Assembly (NCBI GenBank): GCA_041477795.1
Contig: JBGOUY010000034.1
Location: 1 to 21,298, forward strand
Length of the DNA stretch: 21,298 bases
Direction: 5' to 3'
From: DATFMP01 sp041477795
Lineage (GTDB): Bacteria; SAR324; JACQKK01
Below are positions 1 to 7,288 of this stretch, in pieces; positions within the stretch are counted from its first letter, which is position 1; each line of letters begins with the position of its first letter. The notes below the pieces were generated by a model, which saw only the letters and a program-made list of their open reading frames with translations, made no database searches and was not told the DNA's origin. Both the position numbers and the translations under genes were made by a program.

Positions 1-736
1 AACCTCTGTAATGCGCAGTGACAATGCTGCTTGAGGTCGGCGACTTCCCCGTTCCGCGTCTCAGAACTTCATACTGCAATCCTGAACTTGTGGTGGTGAT
101 GCTTGGCCGCTTGCCGTTGGCGGCCAGGAAGGCGCTACCCTCCATTTGGTTTTTCTTTGCTAGCTCGGACCGAGCATCAGGGGCGCTCGGGAGCCCAGCG
201 AGTTTTCGGGCGAGGTCGGTTATACCGTTTTGCATTAGGTCGAAGAACGATCCTTGGAAGCGCACGGATTCCACCCGCAGCGTCTCCGCCGTCTCCACGT
301 CCACCAGCAGCGTGGAGAGCACCCATTGCCGCTCGCCCAGCCTGAGCGCGCGGCCCGACACGACCTTGCGCACGCCCAGGATGCGCCCGACCTGCACCGC
401 GCAGTCCTGGCTGGTGCAACCGGTCTGCTGCAGCGCCTGCTCGTTCAGCACGGCGGTGAGCTGGCTGCGGTCCACCAGCGTGAAGCGCCGGGTCTTGAGG
501 AGCGTCTCGCGCAGGCGCTCGGTGAGGGCCGCGGCCTCCACTTCCGTCGCGCCCACGGCCTGCAGATCGAGCACGGCGATCAGCTCGCGGGCGGGCTGGG
601 CCGGATCGGCGCCCCAGGCGGGCGGAGCCGCCAGCAGGGCGGCCACCAGCAGGCCCGGGAAGAAGAGGCGGCAGGCGGCCCGCAGCGCCGGCCGGTGACG
701 GGTGCGTGAGACAGAGGCCATCGGCGAAAGCATCAT
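1..736 (-). CDS. Secreted CsgG-like protein fused to an FKBP/Mip-type peptidyl-prolyl isomerase (3' end cut by window edge)
   Basis: The frame is open from ATG at 736 to the left edge, giving 245 visible residues; the stop lies outside. A GAGG lies 9 bases upstream (spacer CTCCTGC with two further bases). Residues 1-43 form a signal peptide ending near AWGA. Residues 51-180 are CsgG-like: LIAVLDLQAVGA, LTERLRETLLKTRRF and GCTSQDCAVQVG, the CTSxxCAVxVG pattern of CsgG/FlgO-type periplasmic or outer-membrane assembly proteins. From about 190 the sequence becomes Mip/FkpA-like: ELAKKNQMEGSAFLAANGK, then SGLQYEVLRRGTG and TAHYRG, the opening strands of an FKBP domain. Inference: an exported protein coupling an envelope assembly domain to a proline isomerase. 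GC falls from about 73% (301-360) to about 57% (1-240), starting inside the CsgG-like part. Gene order suggests co-transcription with the paralogue at 832-2022. The fusion itself is seen directly; its function is unknown. Confidence 0.8.
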   Translation of the reverse strand, partial: MMLSPMASVSRTRHRPALRAACRLFFPGLLVAALLAAPPAWGADPAQPARELIAVLDLQAVGATEVEAAALTERLRETLLKTRRFTLVDRSQLTAVLNEQALQQTGCTSQDCAVQVGRILGVRKVVSGRALRLGERQWVLSTLLVDVETAETLRVESVRFQGSFFDLMQNGITDLARKLAGLPSAPDARSELAKKNQMEGSAFLAANGKRPSITTTSSGLQYEVLRRGTGKSPTSSSIVTAHYRG

Positions 737-831
737 GCAGGAGCCTCGGGTTGCCGCGCGAGGGGGAGCCTGGGGCCACGAGGTGCAGGCCGATCCTAGC
801 CTGCCTGACGGGGCACGACAAGATGGCGCGG

Positions 832-2022
832 CTAGCGCACTGCGCTGCGGTCGCCGAAGCGCTCCAGGTAGATGCGCACGGCGCGCCGGGTGCGGTCGCG
901 CAGCACGTCAGGCAGGCGCGCGGCGGGGGCGCGCGCCTCCTCCAGCACGCTGCGGCCGCTCTGCACGTCCACCACGATCACCTGCACGGCGCCCAGGCCG
1001 CGCTCGGCCCGCACGCGGTAGAGCAGCGCCGCATCCACGCCCAGGTCGCGCCCGAGGCGCTGCACGAAGGCCACGTCCGGCCGCACGCGCGGCCCGGCGC
1101 CCTGCCAGGTGCGCTCGACCAGGCCGGCCCGCGCCGAGATCGCGGCGGCCCCGCTGACCGGATAGAAGGAATGGGAGACGACGATGCGGCGCGGGGCCTC
1201 GCCGGCCAGCCCCAGCCGGGCGATGAGCGCGGGCAGGCGCCGCGCCGCCTCGTCCGCCTGCTCGCCGTCCAGGTAGGCCGGCAGGATCGCCACGCGCACG
1301 GCGCCATCGGGCGCGGCCTGCCGCCGTGGGGCCGGCGCGGCGCCGGGCGGTTGCGCGGTGGCGCTGCCCTCCAGCGTGGGCGCGTCCTCCGCCTCGCCGG
1401 CCAGGGCGCGCGCCAGGCGCGGCACGCCATCGGCCAGCAGCGCGGCCAGGTCGCCCTCCAGGTAGAGCGTCTTGACCTCCAGCGCCTCGGCGCTGTCCAC
1501 GTCCAGGAGCTGCACCGAGGCCTGCCAGGCGCGCGGGGGCAGCCGGGCGATGCGCCCGGTCACGATGCGGTGCACGCCCAGCGCGTGGGCCACCTTGACG
1601 GCGCATTCCGTGCTGGCGCAGTCCTGCGGCGCCACCCCGCCCAGCGCCGGCTGGAGCTGGGCGCGCGGCACGAGGGAGAAGCGGCCCGTGGCGAGCAGCG
1701 TCTCGCGCAGGCGCTCGGTGACGGCCGCGCCCTCCTCCGCGCTGGCGCCCACTCGCTCCAGTTCCAGCACGGCGATGCGCTCGGCCTGTTCCAGCGGCGG
1801 GGCGCTCGGGGGTGTGGCGGCGGGCGCGTTAGCCTCGGAGGCAGCGCGCTGCGCATCGGTGACGGGCTCGGCCGGCGTGGCCGGGGCGCCGGCCAGCAGC
1901 AGCGCGAACAGCAACGCGGTGGCGAGCCGCCGCGGGGGCGGGAGCGCCAGCGCACGCCACAGCCGGGCCGGCCGCAGCCCCAGCGCGGCGATCCGGCGCC
2001 ATCCACGGTGTCGGGTGGACAC
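832..2022 (-). CDS. Secreted CsgG-like protein, paralogue of the neighbouring CsgG-FKBP gene
   Basis: 396 residues. I chose a GTG start (bases 2020-2022), 29 bases after the upstream UxaA-family stop, because no in-frame ATG lies near the N-terminus; the ribosome binding site is weak and the start uncertain. A hydrophobic stretch at 33-47 ending APATPA looks like a signal peptide with a long basic head. After an Ala/Pro linker, residues 82-210 match the CsgG-like domain next door: RIAVLELERVGASAEEG, VTERLRETLLATGRF, CASTECAVKVAHALGVHRIVTG, SVQLLDVDSAEAL. Residues about 240-390 (VRVAILPAYLDGEQ to IYLERFGDRSAVR) look like a second, diverged alpha/beta domain of related type. There is no FKBP domain here. 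Family knowledge suggests periplasmic or outer-membrane assembly or secretion; the partner is unknown. It probably shares a transcript with its neighbours. Confidence 0.75.
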   Translation of the reverse strand: MSTRHRGWRRIAALGLRPARLWRALALPPPRRLATALLFALLLAGAPATPAEPVTDAQRAASEANAPAATPPSAPPLEQAERIAVLELERVGASAEEGAAVTERLRETLLATGRFSLVPRAQLQPALGGVAPQDCASTECAVKVAHALGVHRIVTGRIARLPPRAWQASVQLLDVDSAEALEVKTLYLEGDLAALLADGVPRLARALAGEAEDAPTLEGSATAQPPGAAPAPRRQAAPDGAVRVAILPAYLDGEQADEAARRLPALIARLGLAGEAPRRIVVSHSFYPVSGAAAISARAGLVERTWQGAGPRVRPDVAFVQRLGRDLGVDAALLYRVRAERGLGAVQVIVVDVQSGRSVLEEARAPAARLPDVLRDRTRRAVRIYLERFGDRSAVR

Positions 2023-2051
2023 GGAGTGACCGGAGCCCGGCCCGCCGGCGG

Positions 2052-4760
2052 CTACAGCGAGAGCCCCAGCCAGCCGCGCGTGAGCTGGAAGTCCGTGTTG
2101 CCCTGGCCGAACAGGTGCGGCACGTACTCCCGCGAGGCCACCCGCGCCACCAGCTCCAGGAGCTCGCCGGCCAGCGCATCCGGCGCGGCCTGCCCGTCGA
2201 GCGCGGCATCCAGGTCCGGGCCGTGGCGCCTGGCCGTCAGGCCGTGGGCGCTCACCTGCAGCAGCGGGATCATCGGATGGCCCTGCAGCGGGGGCCCGGC
2301 CACGTGGGCCAGCATCACCTCCACGCCCGTCGCGCCCAGGCCGGTGAAGGTCTCCACGGCGTGCTCCGTGGGCGTTTCCATGATGTGCAGGCCCGGCTGC
2401 TCGGCGCGCTGCCCATAGGCCAGCGTGGGGATGGCCTCCTCCGGCACGCGCAGCAGCGTCTCGCGGAAGGCGCGCGAGGCGAGCAGCGTGGCGTTCTCCG
2501 GCAGCACCACCAGCCCGCCCGCGCCGGCCACCCGCGCCGCCACGCGGGCCAGGCCTTGCGCCACCGCGTCGCCGATTTCGCCGCAGGACGTGAGCCCCAG
2601 GCGCAGGTGCTCCAGGCCCGCCTCCATCTCCTGCCCGTCTTCCTCGCTCTGCAGGGACTCCAGGAACCAGCGCTCCGCCTTGGCCATCACCTTCTCGATG
2701 CCGCCGTCGAGCTGCACGCTGGCCCAGCCCAGCCGGCCGACGTCCACGCCGTGCTCCTTGAGGTAATTGCGCATGGCGTCGTTGGGGGTCTGCTCGCAGC
2801 CGTGCTCCAGCAGCAGGCCGCGGGAGACCATGGGGTGCGTCAGGTGGCCCAACACGGTCTGCAGGAAGAGCTGCTGCGAGTAGCCCGGCGCCGCGCCGCA
2901 GCCCTCCGTGTGCACCAGCGCCACGAAGCGCGAAATGGCGTTGCGCGCGGCGGCCTTGGCGTTCAGGTCGTCGGCGATCATGCGGGCGACCTGCCCGGAG
3001 CACAGGCTGGTGGGCACCACCAGCCCCACGCGGTCCGCCGCGTAGCCCTGCCGCGTGCGAAGCGCGCGGAAGCGCACGCCCGCGCCATCGCCCGCGGCGC
3101 GGATGGGCAGGGGCTGGCCGCCCGGCTTGGGCGCGTCCTGCAGCGCCTTCAGGTGGCTGCCGTCCGTCTGCGCCCAGTCCCGCCAGATGGAGACCTGCGC
3201 GTGGCCCGCCTTTTCGCCCAGGCTGAGCTGGCCCGAGGCGATGCGCAGCACCAGCTCGAAGGTCTCGGCGCCCAGCTCGTCCATGGGCGTGCCGTCCTGG
3301 AAGCGCCCGGCGTTCACGTCCATCTCGTTGGCCAGCATCTGCCAGCGCCCGGTGGTCGTCACGATCTTCAGCGTGGGCACGAAGGGGAAGTTGGTGATGG
3401 AGCCGTTGCCGGAGGTGAACAGGATTACGTTGCAGCCGCTGCCCACCTGCCCCGCAATGCTCTCCAAGTCGTTGCCGGGGCTGTCCATGAAGTAGTAGCC
3501 CGGCTCGCGCATGGGCTGGCCGTAGTCGATGACGTAATCCAGCCGCGTCTGCGGGTCCTTCTTGCGCGCGGCGCCGATGGACTTGAGCACGATGTTGTAC
3601 AGGCCGCGGTACAGGTTGCCGGCCGAAGGATTGCCCTCGGCGGAGTGCCCGTGCCAGGCGGCGCGCTCCTTGAAGCGCGCCACCTTGTCCAGGAAGCGCC
3701 GCGCGGTGGCCAGGTCGCGCACGTTGGCCAGCACGTAGGATTCCGCGCCGATCAGCTCGTCGGTCTCGGCCAGGTTGGCCATGCCGCCGTTGCGGAGGGT
3801 CTCCTTGGCGAGCCAGCCGGCGAGCGGATTGCCCGACACGCCGGAAAACGCGTCCGACCCGCCGCACTGCAGCCCCAGGTTCAGGTGCGCGGCGGATTCC
3901 TCCGTGCGCTCCAGGGCCGCGGCCCGCGGCAGCCAATCCGCCACCTGCCGCTCCGCGCGCGCCAGCTCGGAGGCGAAGTCCCCGCCGATGCTGAAGAACG
4001 CGTGCGGCACGTCCCCCAGCGGGTAGCCCTGCTGGCGCATGAACAGCTCCAGCGTGGCATTGCTGATCACCTCGCTGCCGTAGTCCACGGCCAGCACGGC
4101 CGCCACGTTCGGGTGCACCATGAAGCCGGCCAGGGCGCGCAGCAGGAAGTCCCGGTTGTTCGGGTCGCGCTGGCCGCCGCCCTCGGTGTGGGTGACGGCC
4201 ACGATGCCGTTGAGGTTGGCCAGGCCGTGCGCCTTGGCCTTGCAGCGCTCCTCCAGGGCCCGCACGAAGCCGGCGGTGACCGAGGTGGTGCCCAGCAGCA
4301 CGATGAAGTTGCGCGTGCCCACGCCCCGCGCGCCCGGCCGGCGGAAGCCGCGGAAGGTGCGCGGCGCCGCATGGCGCGCCACCTGCTGGCCGGGGCGGAA
4401 GCCCGCCTCGTCCAGCTCGTAGACGTGCATGTGATTGCGGAAGTTCGCCTCCTTGGGCACCTCGAAGTCGATCGAGCGCAGGGGCAGGGCCTTGACGACC
4501 TTCTCGTTGCACGCGTATTCGCCCGGCTGCAGCGCGCGCAGGGCATGGCCGAAGGGCAGGCCCCAGGAGAGCAGCGGCCCGCCCTTGGCGATGGGATCGC
4601 GCACGAAGCGGTGCCCCTCCAGCACGGTGTGCGGCAGCGTGTAGCGGCGCTTGCCGTCGCGGATGGTGCTGCCGGCGTCGAGCCGGCGCGAGGCGATGGC
4701 GACGTTGTCGCCCGGCTCCGGGACGCGCCCGACGTCCTCGAAGCGGTAGCTCTGGCCCAT
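2052..4760 (-). CDS. Double-length UxaA-family (altronate/galactarate dehydratase-like) protein
   Basis: 902 residues from ATG at 4760, preceded by GGAG with a 9-base spacer; a TTG six codons upstream is the alternative. Residues 14-115 resemble the SAF-type N-terminal domain. Residues 145-530 are a full UxaA module: GARGVGTRNFIV, VTHTEGGGQRDPNN, LGLQCGGSDAFSGVSGNP, GSGCNVILFTSGNGSITNFPF. Residues 576-880 repeat the fold more loosely: VGLVVPTSLCSG, LVHTEGCGAAPG, LLLEHGCEQTPND, LTSCGEIGDA. The family normally has about 500 residues and dehydrates sugar acids (altronate, galactarate) with a metal. Family-type cysteines are divided between the halves: C299 and C443 in the first, C621 and C655 in the second. 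I infer sugar-acid or related hydroxy-acid dehydration; the substrate is not deducible. Two CsgG-like genes follow closely downstream. Confidence 0.85.
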   Translation of the reverse strand: MGQSYRFEDVGRVPEPGDNVAIASRRLDAGSTIRDGKRRYTLPHTVLEGHRFVRDPIAKGGPLLSWGLPFGHALRALQPGEYACNEKVVKALPLRSIDFEVPKEANFRNHMHVYELDEAGFRPGQQVARHAAPRTFRGFRRPGARGVGTRNFIVLLGTTSVTAGFVRALEERCKAKAHGLANLNGIVAVTHTEGGGQRDPNNRDFLLRALAGFMVHPNVAAVLAVDYGSEVISNATLELFMRQQGYPLGDVPHAFFSIGGDFASELARAERQVADWLPRAAALERTEESAAHLNLGLQCGGSDAFSGVSGNPLAGWLAKETLRNGGMANLAETDELIGAESYVLANVRDLATARRFLDKVARFKERAAWHGHSAEGNPSAGNLYRGLYNIVLKSIGAARKKDPQTRLDYVIDYGQPMREPGYYFMDSPGNDLESIAGQVGSGCNVILFTSGNGSITNFPFVPTLKIVTTTGRWQMLANEMDVNAGRFQDGTPMDELGAETFELVLRIASGQLSLGEKAGHAQVSIWRDWAQTDGSHLKALQDAPKPGGQPLPIRAAGDGAGVRFRALRTRQGYAADRVGLVVPTSLCSGQVARMIADDLNAKAAARNAISRFVALVHTEGCGAAPGYSQQLFLQTVLGHLTHPMVSRGLLLEHGCEQTPNDAMRNYLKEHGVDVGRLGWASVQLDGGIEKVMAKAERWFLESLQSEEDGQEMEAGLEHLRLGLTSCGEIGDAVAQGLARVAARVAGAGGLVVLPENATLLASRAFRETLLRVPEEAIPTLAYGQRAEQPGLHIMETPTEHAVETFTGLGATGVEVMLAHVAGPPLQGHPMIPLLQVSAHGLTARRHGPDLDAALDGQAAPDALAGELLELVARVASREYVPHLFGQGNTDFQLTRGWLGLSL

Positions 4761-4964
4761 GGTCGGATTCTCCGTCAAGCGGCGCGCGGCTCCGCTTCGG
4801 CGCGGGTGCGCTGGGGGGTCGGCGCGGCGGCGAGTCGACGAGTCGGCAGGGGCCGCACCGGCTCCCAGCCTAGCAGGCCGCCCGGAAAAAACCAGCCGGC
4901 GCGCGGCAGGAATAGGGGCGGAGCGGGCCCGGCGCCGGTCGCGGGCCCCGCGAGGCAGGCCCGG

Positions 4965-4993
4965 TTGTTAGCGGCGCAGCGGCGGCCTATAAT
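4965..4993 (+). promoter_or_regulatory. Sigma-70-type promoter for the riboswitch-KimA unit
   Basis: A TTGTTA -35 box (4965-4970) and a perfect TATAAT -10 box (4988-4993) are separated by exactly 17 bases. The predicted transcript begins near 5000, just ahead of the riboswitch. An A/T-rich -10 is conspicuous in this GC-rich DNA. Confidence 0.75.
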
Positions 4994-5006
4994 AGGCTGG
5001 TCCAGT

Positions 5007-5132
5007 TGGACCATGCCGAATCCCCCCGCCAGCGGGGGGAGCGGGGGACCCGCCAGCAGGTGGGGTGAATTCCTCCTCGGGAGGATAGGGCCGTTCGGGA
5101 GCCCGAACCCGTCAGCTAACCCCGCAGGCCCG
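5007..5132 (+). promoter_or_regulatory. c-di-AMP riboswitch (ydaO/yuaA class)
   Basis: The conserved pieces of this riboswitch class occur in order. GCCGAAT is at 5015-5021. A C6/G6 hairpin spans 5022-5039. GGGGTGAAT is at 5062-5070. A TCCTCCTCGGGAGGA hairpin spans 5071-5085, followed by TAGGG at 5086-5090. CCCGAACCCGTCAGCTAACC lies at 5102-5121, followed by CCGCAGGC. The closing helix is probably TGCC (5014-5017) with the GGC near 5127. In known cases c-di-AMP binding switches off downstream potassium or osmolyte transport and wall-remodelling genes. Here it sits between a strong promoter and a KimA-like transporter, the classic pairing. Folding was done by eye. Confidence 0.9.
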
Positions 5133-5133
5133 T

Positions 5134-5181
5134 GCGCCGGACGTGACCCGACATCCGGTAGCGCCGTATACCCGGAAGAGG
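5134..5181 (+). promoter_or_regulatory. Possible riboswitch expression platform and ribosome binding site
   Basis: Between the aptamer and the start codon, CCGGA (5137-5141) can pair with TCCGG (5154-5158), possibly extended through a bulge by flanking GCGC. No T-run follows, so an intrinsic terminator is not evident. A purine-rich GGAAGAGGG (5173-5181) serves as the ribosome binding site of the permease. Inference: control may act on translation or be Rho-dependent. Confidence 0.35.
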
Positions 5182-5185
5182 GTTT

Positions 5186-7213
5186 ATGCCCACCCCCACG
5201 TTCAAGTCTTCGCCAGATTCCACCTCGACCGACAAGGATTCCGCCGATCCGGAGCCGCCTGCCGCCTTGGGCGCACGCCTGAGGCGGCTGCTGATCGGTC
5301 CCCCACGCGACGTCACGGACCGCACGCTTTATCACCGCATCTCGCTGGTCGCCTTCCTGGCCTGGGTCGGGCTGGGGGCGGATGGGCTCTCTTCCTCGGC
5401 CTATGGGCCGGAAGAGGCGTTCCGCGCCCTCGGCGCGCACACCTATCTGGCGATTGCGCTGGCCATCGTGGTGGCGACGACGGTGCTCGTGATCTCCGCC
5501 GCGTACAGCCGCATCATCGAGCAGTTTCCGCACGGCGGGGGCGGCTACGTCGTCGCCACCAAGCTGCTGGGCAAGCATCCCGGCATCGTATCGGGCTGCG
5601 CCCTGCTGGTGGACTACGTGCTCACCATCACCATCTCCGTCGCCGCGGCGGGAGACGCGCTGTTCAGCTTGCTGCCGCTGCAGTGGCACGTGTGGAAGCT
5701 GGCCAGCGAAGTCGGCCTGATGCTGCTGCTGACCCTCGTCAATCTGCGCGGAGTGCGGGAGTCGACGCTGGTGTTGGCGCCGATCTTCCTGCTGTTCCTG
5801 GCGACGCATGCGGTGCTGATCGGAGCGGGCATCCTGCTGCAGGCTCCGCAGCTCCCGGCCACGCTGGCGGTGGCCGGCCAGACCTATACGCGGGACGTCA
5901 ACACGATGGGCCTGAGCGGGCTGGCGCTGCTGCTGGTCTATGCCTATTCGCTGGGGGGAGGCACCTACACCGGCATCGAGGCGGTCTCCAACGGCGTGAC
6001 GATCATGCGCGAGCCCCGCGTGCAGACGGCCCAGCGCACGATGGTCTACATGGGCACCTCGCTGGCGATCACCGCTGCGGGGCTGCTGCTGTGCTATCTG
6101 CTGTGGAATGTCGGATTCACGGAGGGCAAGACGCTCAACGCCGTCCTCAGCGAACGGGTGCTGGGCGGCTGGCCCTTCGGGCAAGCGCTGGTGATCGCGA
6201 CGCTGTGCTCCGAGGGCGCCCTGCTGGTGGTGGCCTCGCAGGCGGGTTTCACCGACGGGCCGCGCGTGCTGGCCAACATGGCCGTCGACTCCTGGATGCC
6301 GCGCCGGCTGGCGACCCTCTCCGAGCGGCTGACCACGCAAAACGGCATCCTCATGATGGGCACGGCCGCACTGGCCGCCCTGCTCTTCACCGGCGGCGAC
6401 GTGCGCCAGATCGTGGTGATGTATTCCATCAACGTCTTCCTCACCTTCTCGCTGTCGATGCTGGGCATGCTCCGGCACACCGTTGGCGCCTGGCGGCGCG
6501 ACGGGCGCGGTCTGCGGCGCATCGGGCTGTTCGGCCTGGGCTTCGCCTTCTGCGCCGTCATCATGACGATCACGGTCAGCGAGAAGTTCGGCGAGGGTGG
6601 CTGGATCACCTTGGTCGCCACGGGCTGCGTGATCTCCCTGGCCTACCTGATTCGCAGGCACTATGACCGCATCGAGCGGCAGCTGGATCTGCTCTATCGC
6701 ACCCTGACGCAGGTGCCGCCCCAGCCCGGAGCCGTGGTGGGCGAGCCCGATGCCAGGGAGTGCACGGCGGGCATCCTCGTCAAGGAGTACGGCGGCCTGG
6801 GACTGCACACGCTGCTCGGTGCATACCGCGAATTCCCCCATTACTTCGGCGGCGTGGTGTTCCTCTCCGTCGGCGTGATCGATTCCAAGGAGTTCAAAGG
6901 CGAAGACACGGTGGACTCGCTGCGCGAGAGCCTGACCGGGCACCTGGAACGCTACGTGGCGTTCGCCCGCAGCCAGGGCATCCCGGCCATCTACCGCATG
7001 GCGATCGGCACGGACCCCGTGGCGGAAGCCGAGCGGCTGTGCCTGGAGGCCGCGCGGGACTTCCCGCAGATCACCTTCTTCGCAGGCAAGGTGGTCTTCG
7101 GGCGGGAGGCGTGGTACCAGCGCGTGCTGCACAACGAGACGGCGCTGGCGATCCAGAAGCGCCTGCAGTGGGCCGGCCGCTCGCTGGTGGTGGTACCGGC
7201 CAAGCTGGCCTAG
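5186..7213 (+). CDS. kimA: KimA-like potassium/proton symporter (APC superfamily)
   Basis: 675 residues. ATG at 5186 follows GGAAGAGGG. A hydrophilic head of about 45 residues precedes roughly 12 membrane segments (about 50-490). The signature GADGLSSSAYGPEEAF (64-79) is the KimA/YdaO hallmark, and D66 and Y73 correspond to the residues reported as essential in Bacillus KimA. Other family-like stretches are FPHGGGGYVVATKLLGK, LVDYVLTITISVAAAGDA and YSLGGGTYTGIEAVSNG. The last 185 or so residues (from YDRIERQLDLLYRT) form a soluble cytosolic domain, as in KimA; in Bacillus the protein is also inhibited by c-di-AMP. B. subtilis KimA is about 607 residues, so this one is somewhat longer. The c-di-AMP riboswitch upstream supports K+ uptake rather than amino-acid transport, though other APC substrates are not excluded. 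Confidence 0.85.
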   Translation: MPTPTFKSSPDSTSTDKDSADPEPPAALGARLRRLLIGPPRDVTDRTLYHRISLVAFLAWVGLGADGLSSSAYGPEEAFRALGAHTYLAIALAIVVATTVLVISAAYSRIIEQFPHGGGGYVVATKLLGKHPGIVSGCALLVDYVLTITISVAAAGDALFSLLPLQWHVWKLASEVGLMLLLTLVNLRGVRESTLVLAPIFLLFLATHAVLIGAGILLQAPQLPATLAVAGQTYTRDVNTMGLSGLALLLVYAYSLGGGTYTGIEAVSNGVTIMREPRVQTAQRTMVYMGTSLAITAAGLLLCYLLWNVGFTEGKTLNAVLSERVLGGWPFGQALVIATLCSEGALLVVASQAGFTDGPRVLANMAVDSWMPRRLATLSERLTTQNGILMMGTAALAALLFTGGDVRQIVVMYSINVFLTFSLSMLGMLRHTVGAWRRDGRGLRRIGLFGLGFAFCAVIMTITVSEKFGEGGWITLVATGCVISLAYLIRRHYDRIERQLDLLYRTLTQVPPQPGAVVGEPDARECTAGILVKEYGGLGLHTLLGAYREFPHYFGGVVFLSVGVIDSKEFKGEDTVDSLRESLTGHLERYVAFARSQGIPAIYRMAIGTDPVAEAERLCLEAARDFPQITFFAGKVVFGREAWYQRVLHNETALAIQKRLQWAGRSLVVVPAKLA

Positions 7214-7230
7214 CCCGTCACGGAATGACG

Positions 7231-7278
7231 ACGGGGCGCGCGAGGGTCAGCCCCCGCGCGCCCCGTTCGGCCCTTTTT
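7231..7278 (+). terminator. Hairpin terminator after the KimA-like gene
   Basis: A perfect 12-bp stem, ACGGGGCGCGCG (7231-7242) with CGCGCGCCCCGT (7255-7266), continues inward as GGG/CCC with a TCAG loop. A five-T run (7274-7278) follows after a short spacer. It lies between convergent genes and may also slow transcription from the other side, but only the plus-strand side has a T-run. Confidence 0.65.
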
Positions 7279-7288
7279 CCGCAGCCTG

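Noticed and set aside
832..4512. A single 1226-codon minus-strand frame spanning two genes
   Set aside because: Its first two thirds is out of frame with the clear UxaA-family protein and has Arg/Gly/Ala-rich shadow composition; only its last 396 codons are real.
2115..5282. A 1055-codon plus-strand frame
   Set aside because: Antisense shadow of the UxaA gene, His/Gln/Arg-rich with no domain, and it runs through the promoter and riboswitch.
4775..7132. A 785-codon minus-strand frame
   Set aside because: Antisense of the KimA-like gene and its riboswitch; composition is His/Gln/Arg-rich and no motif is seen.
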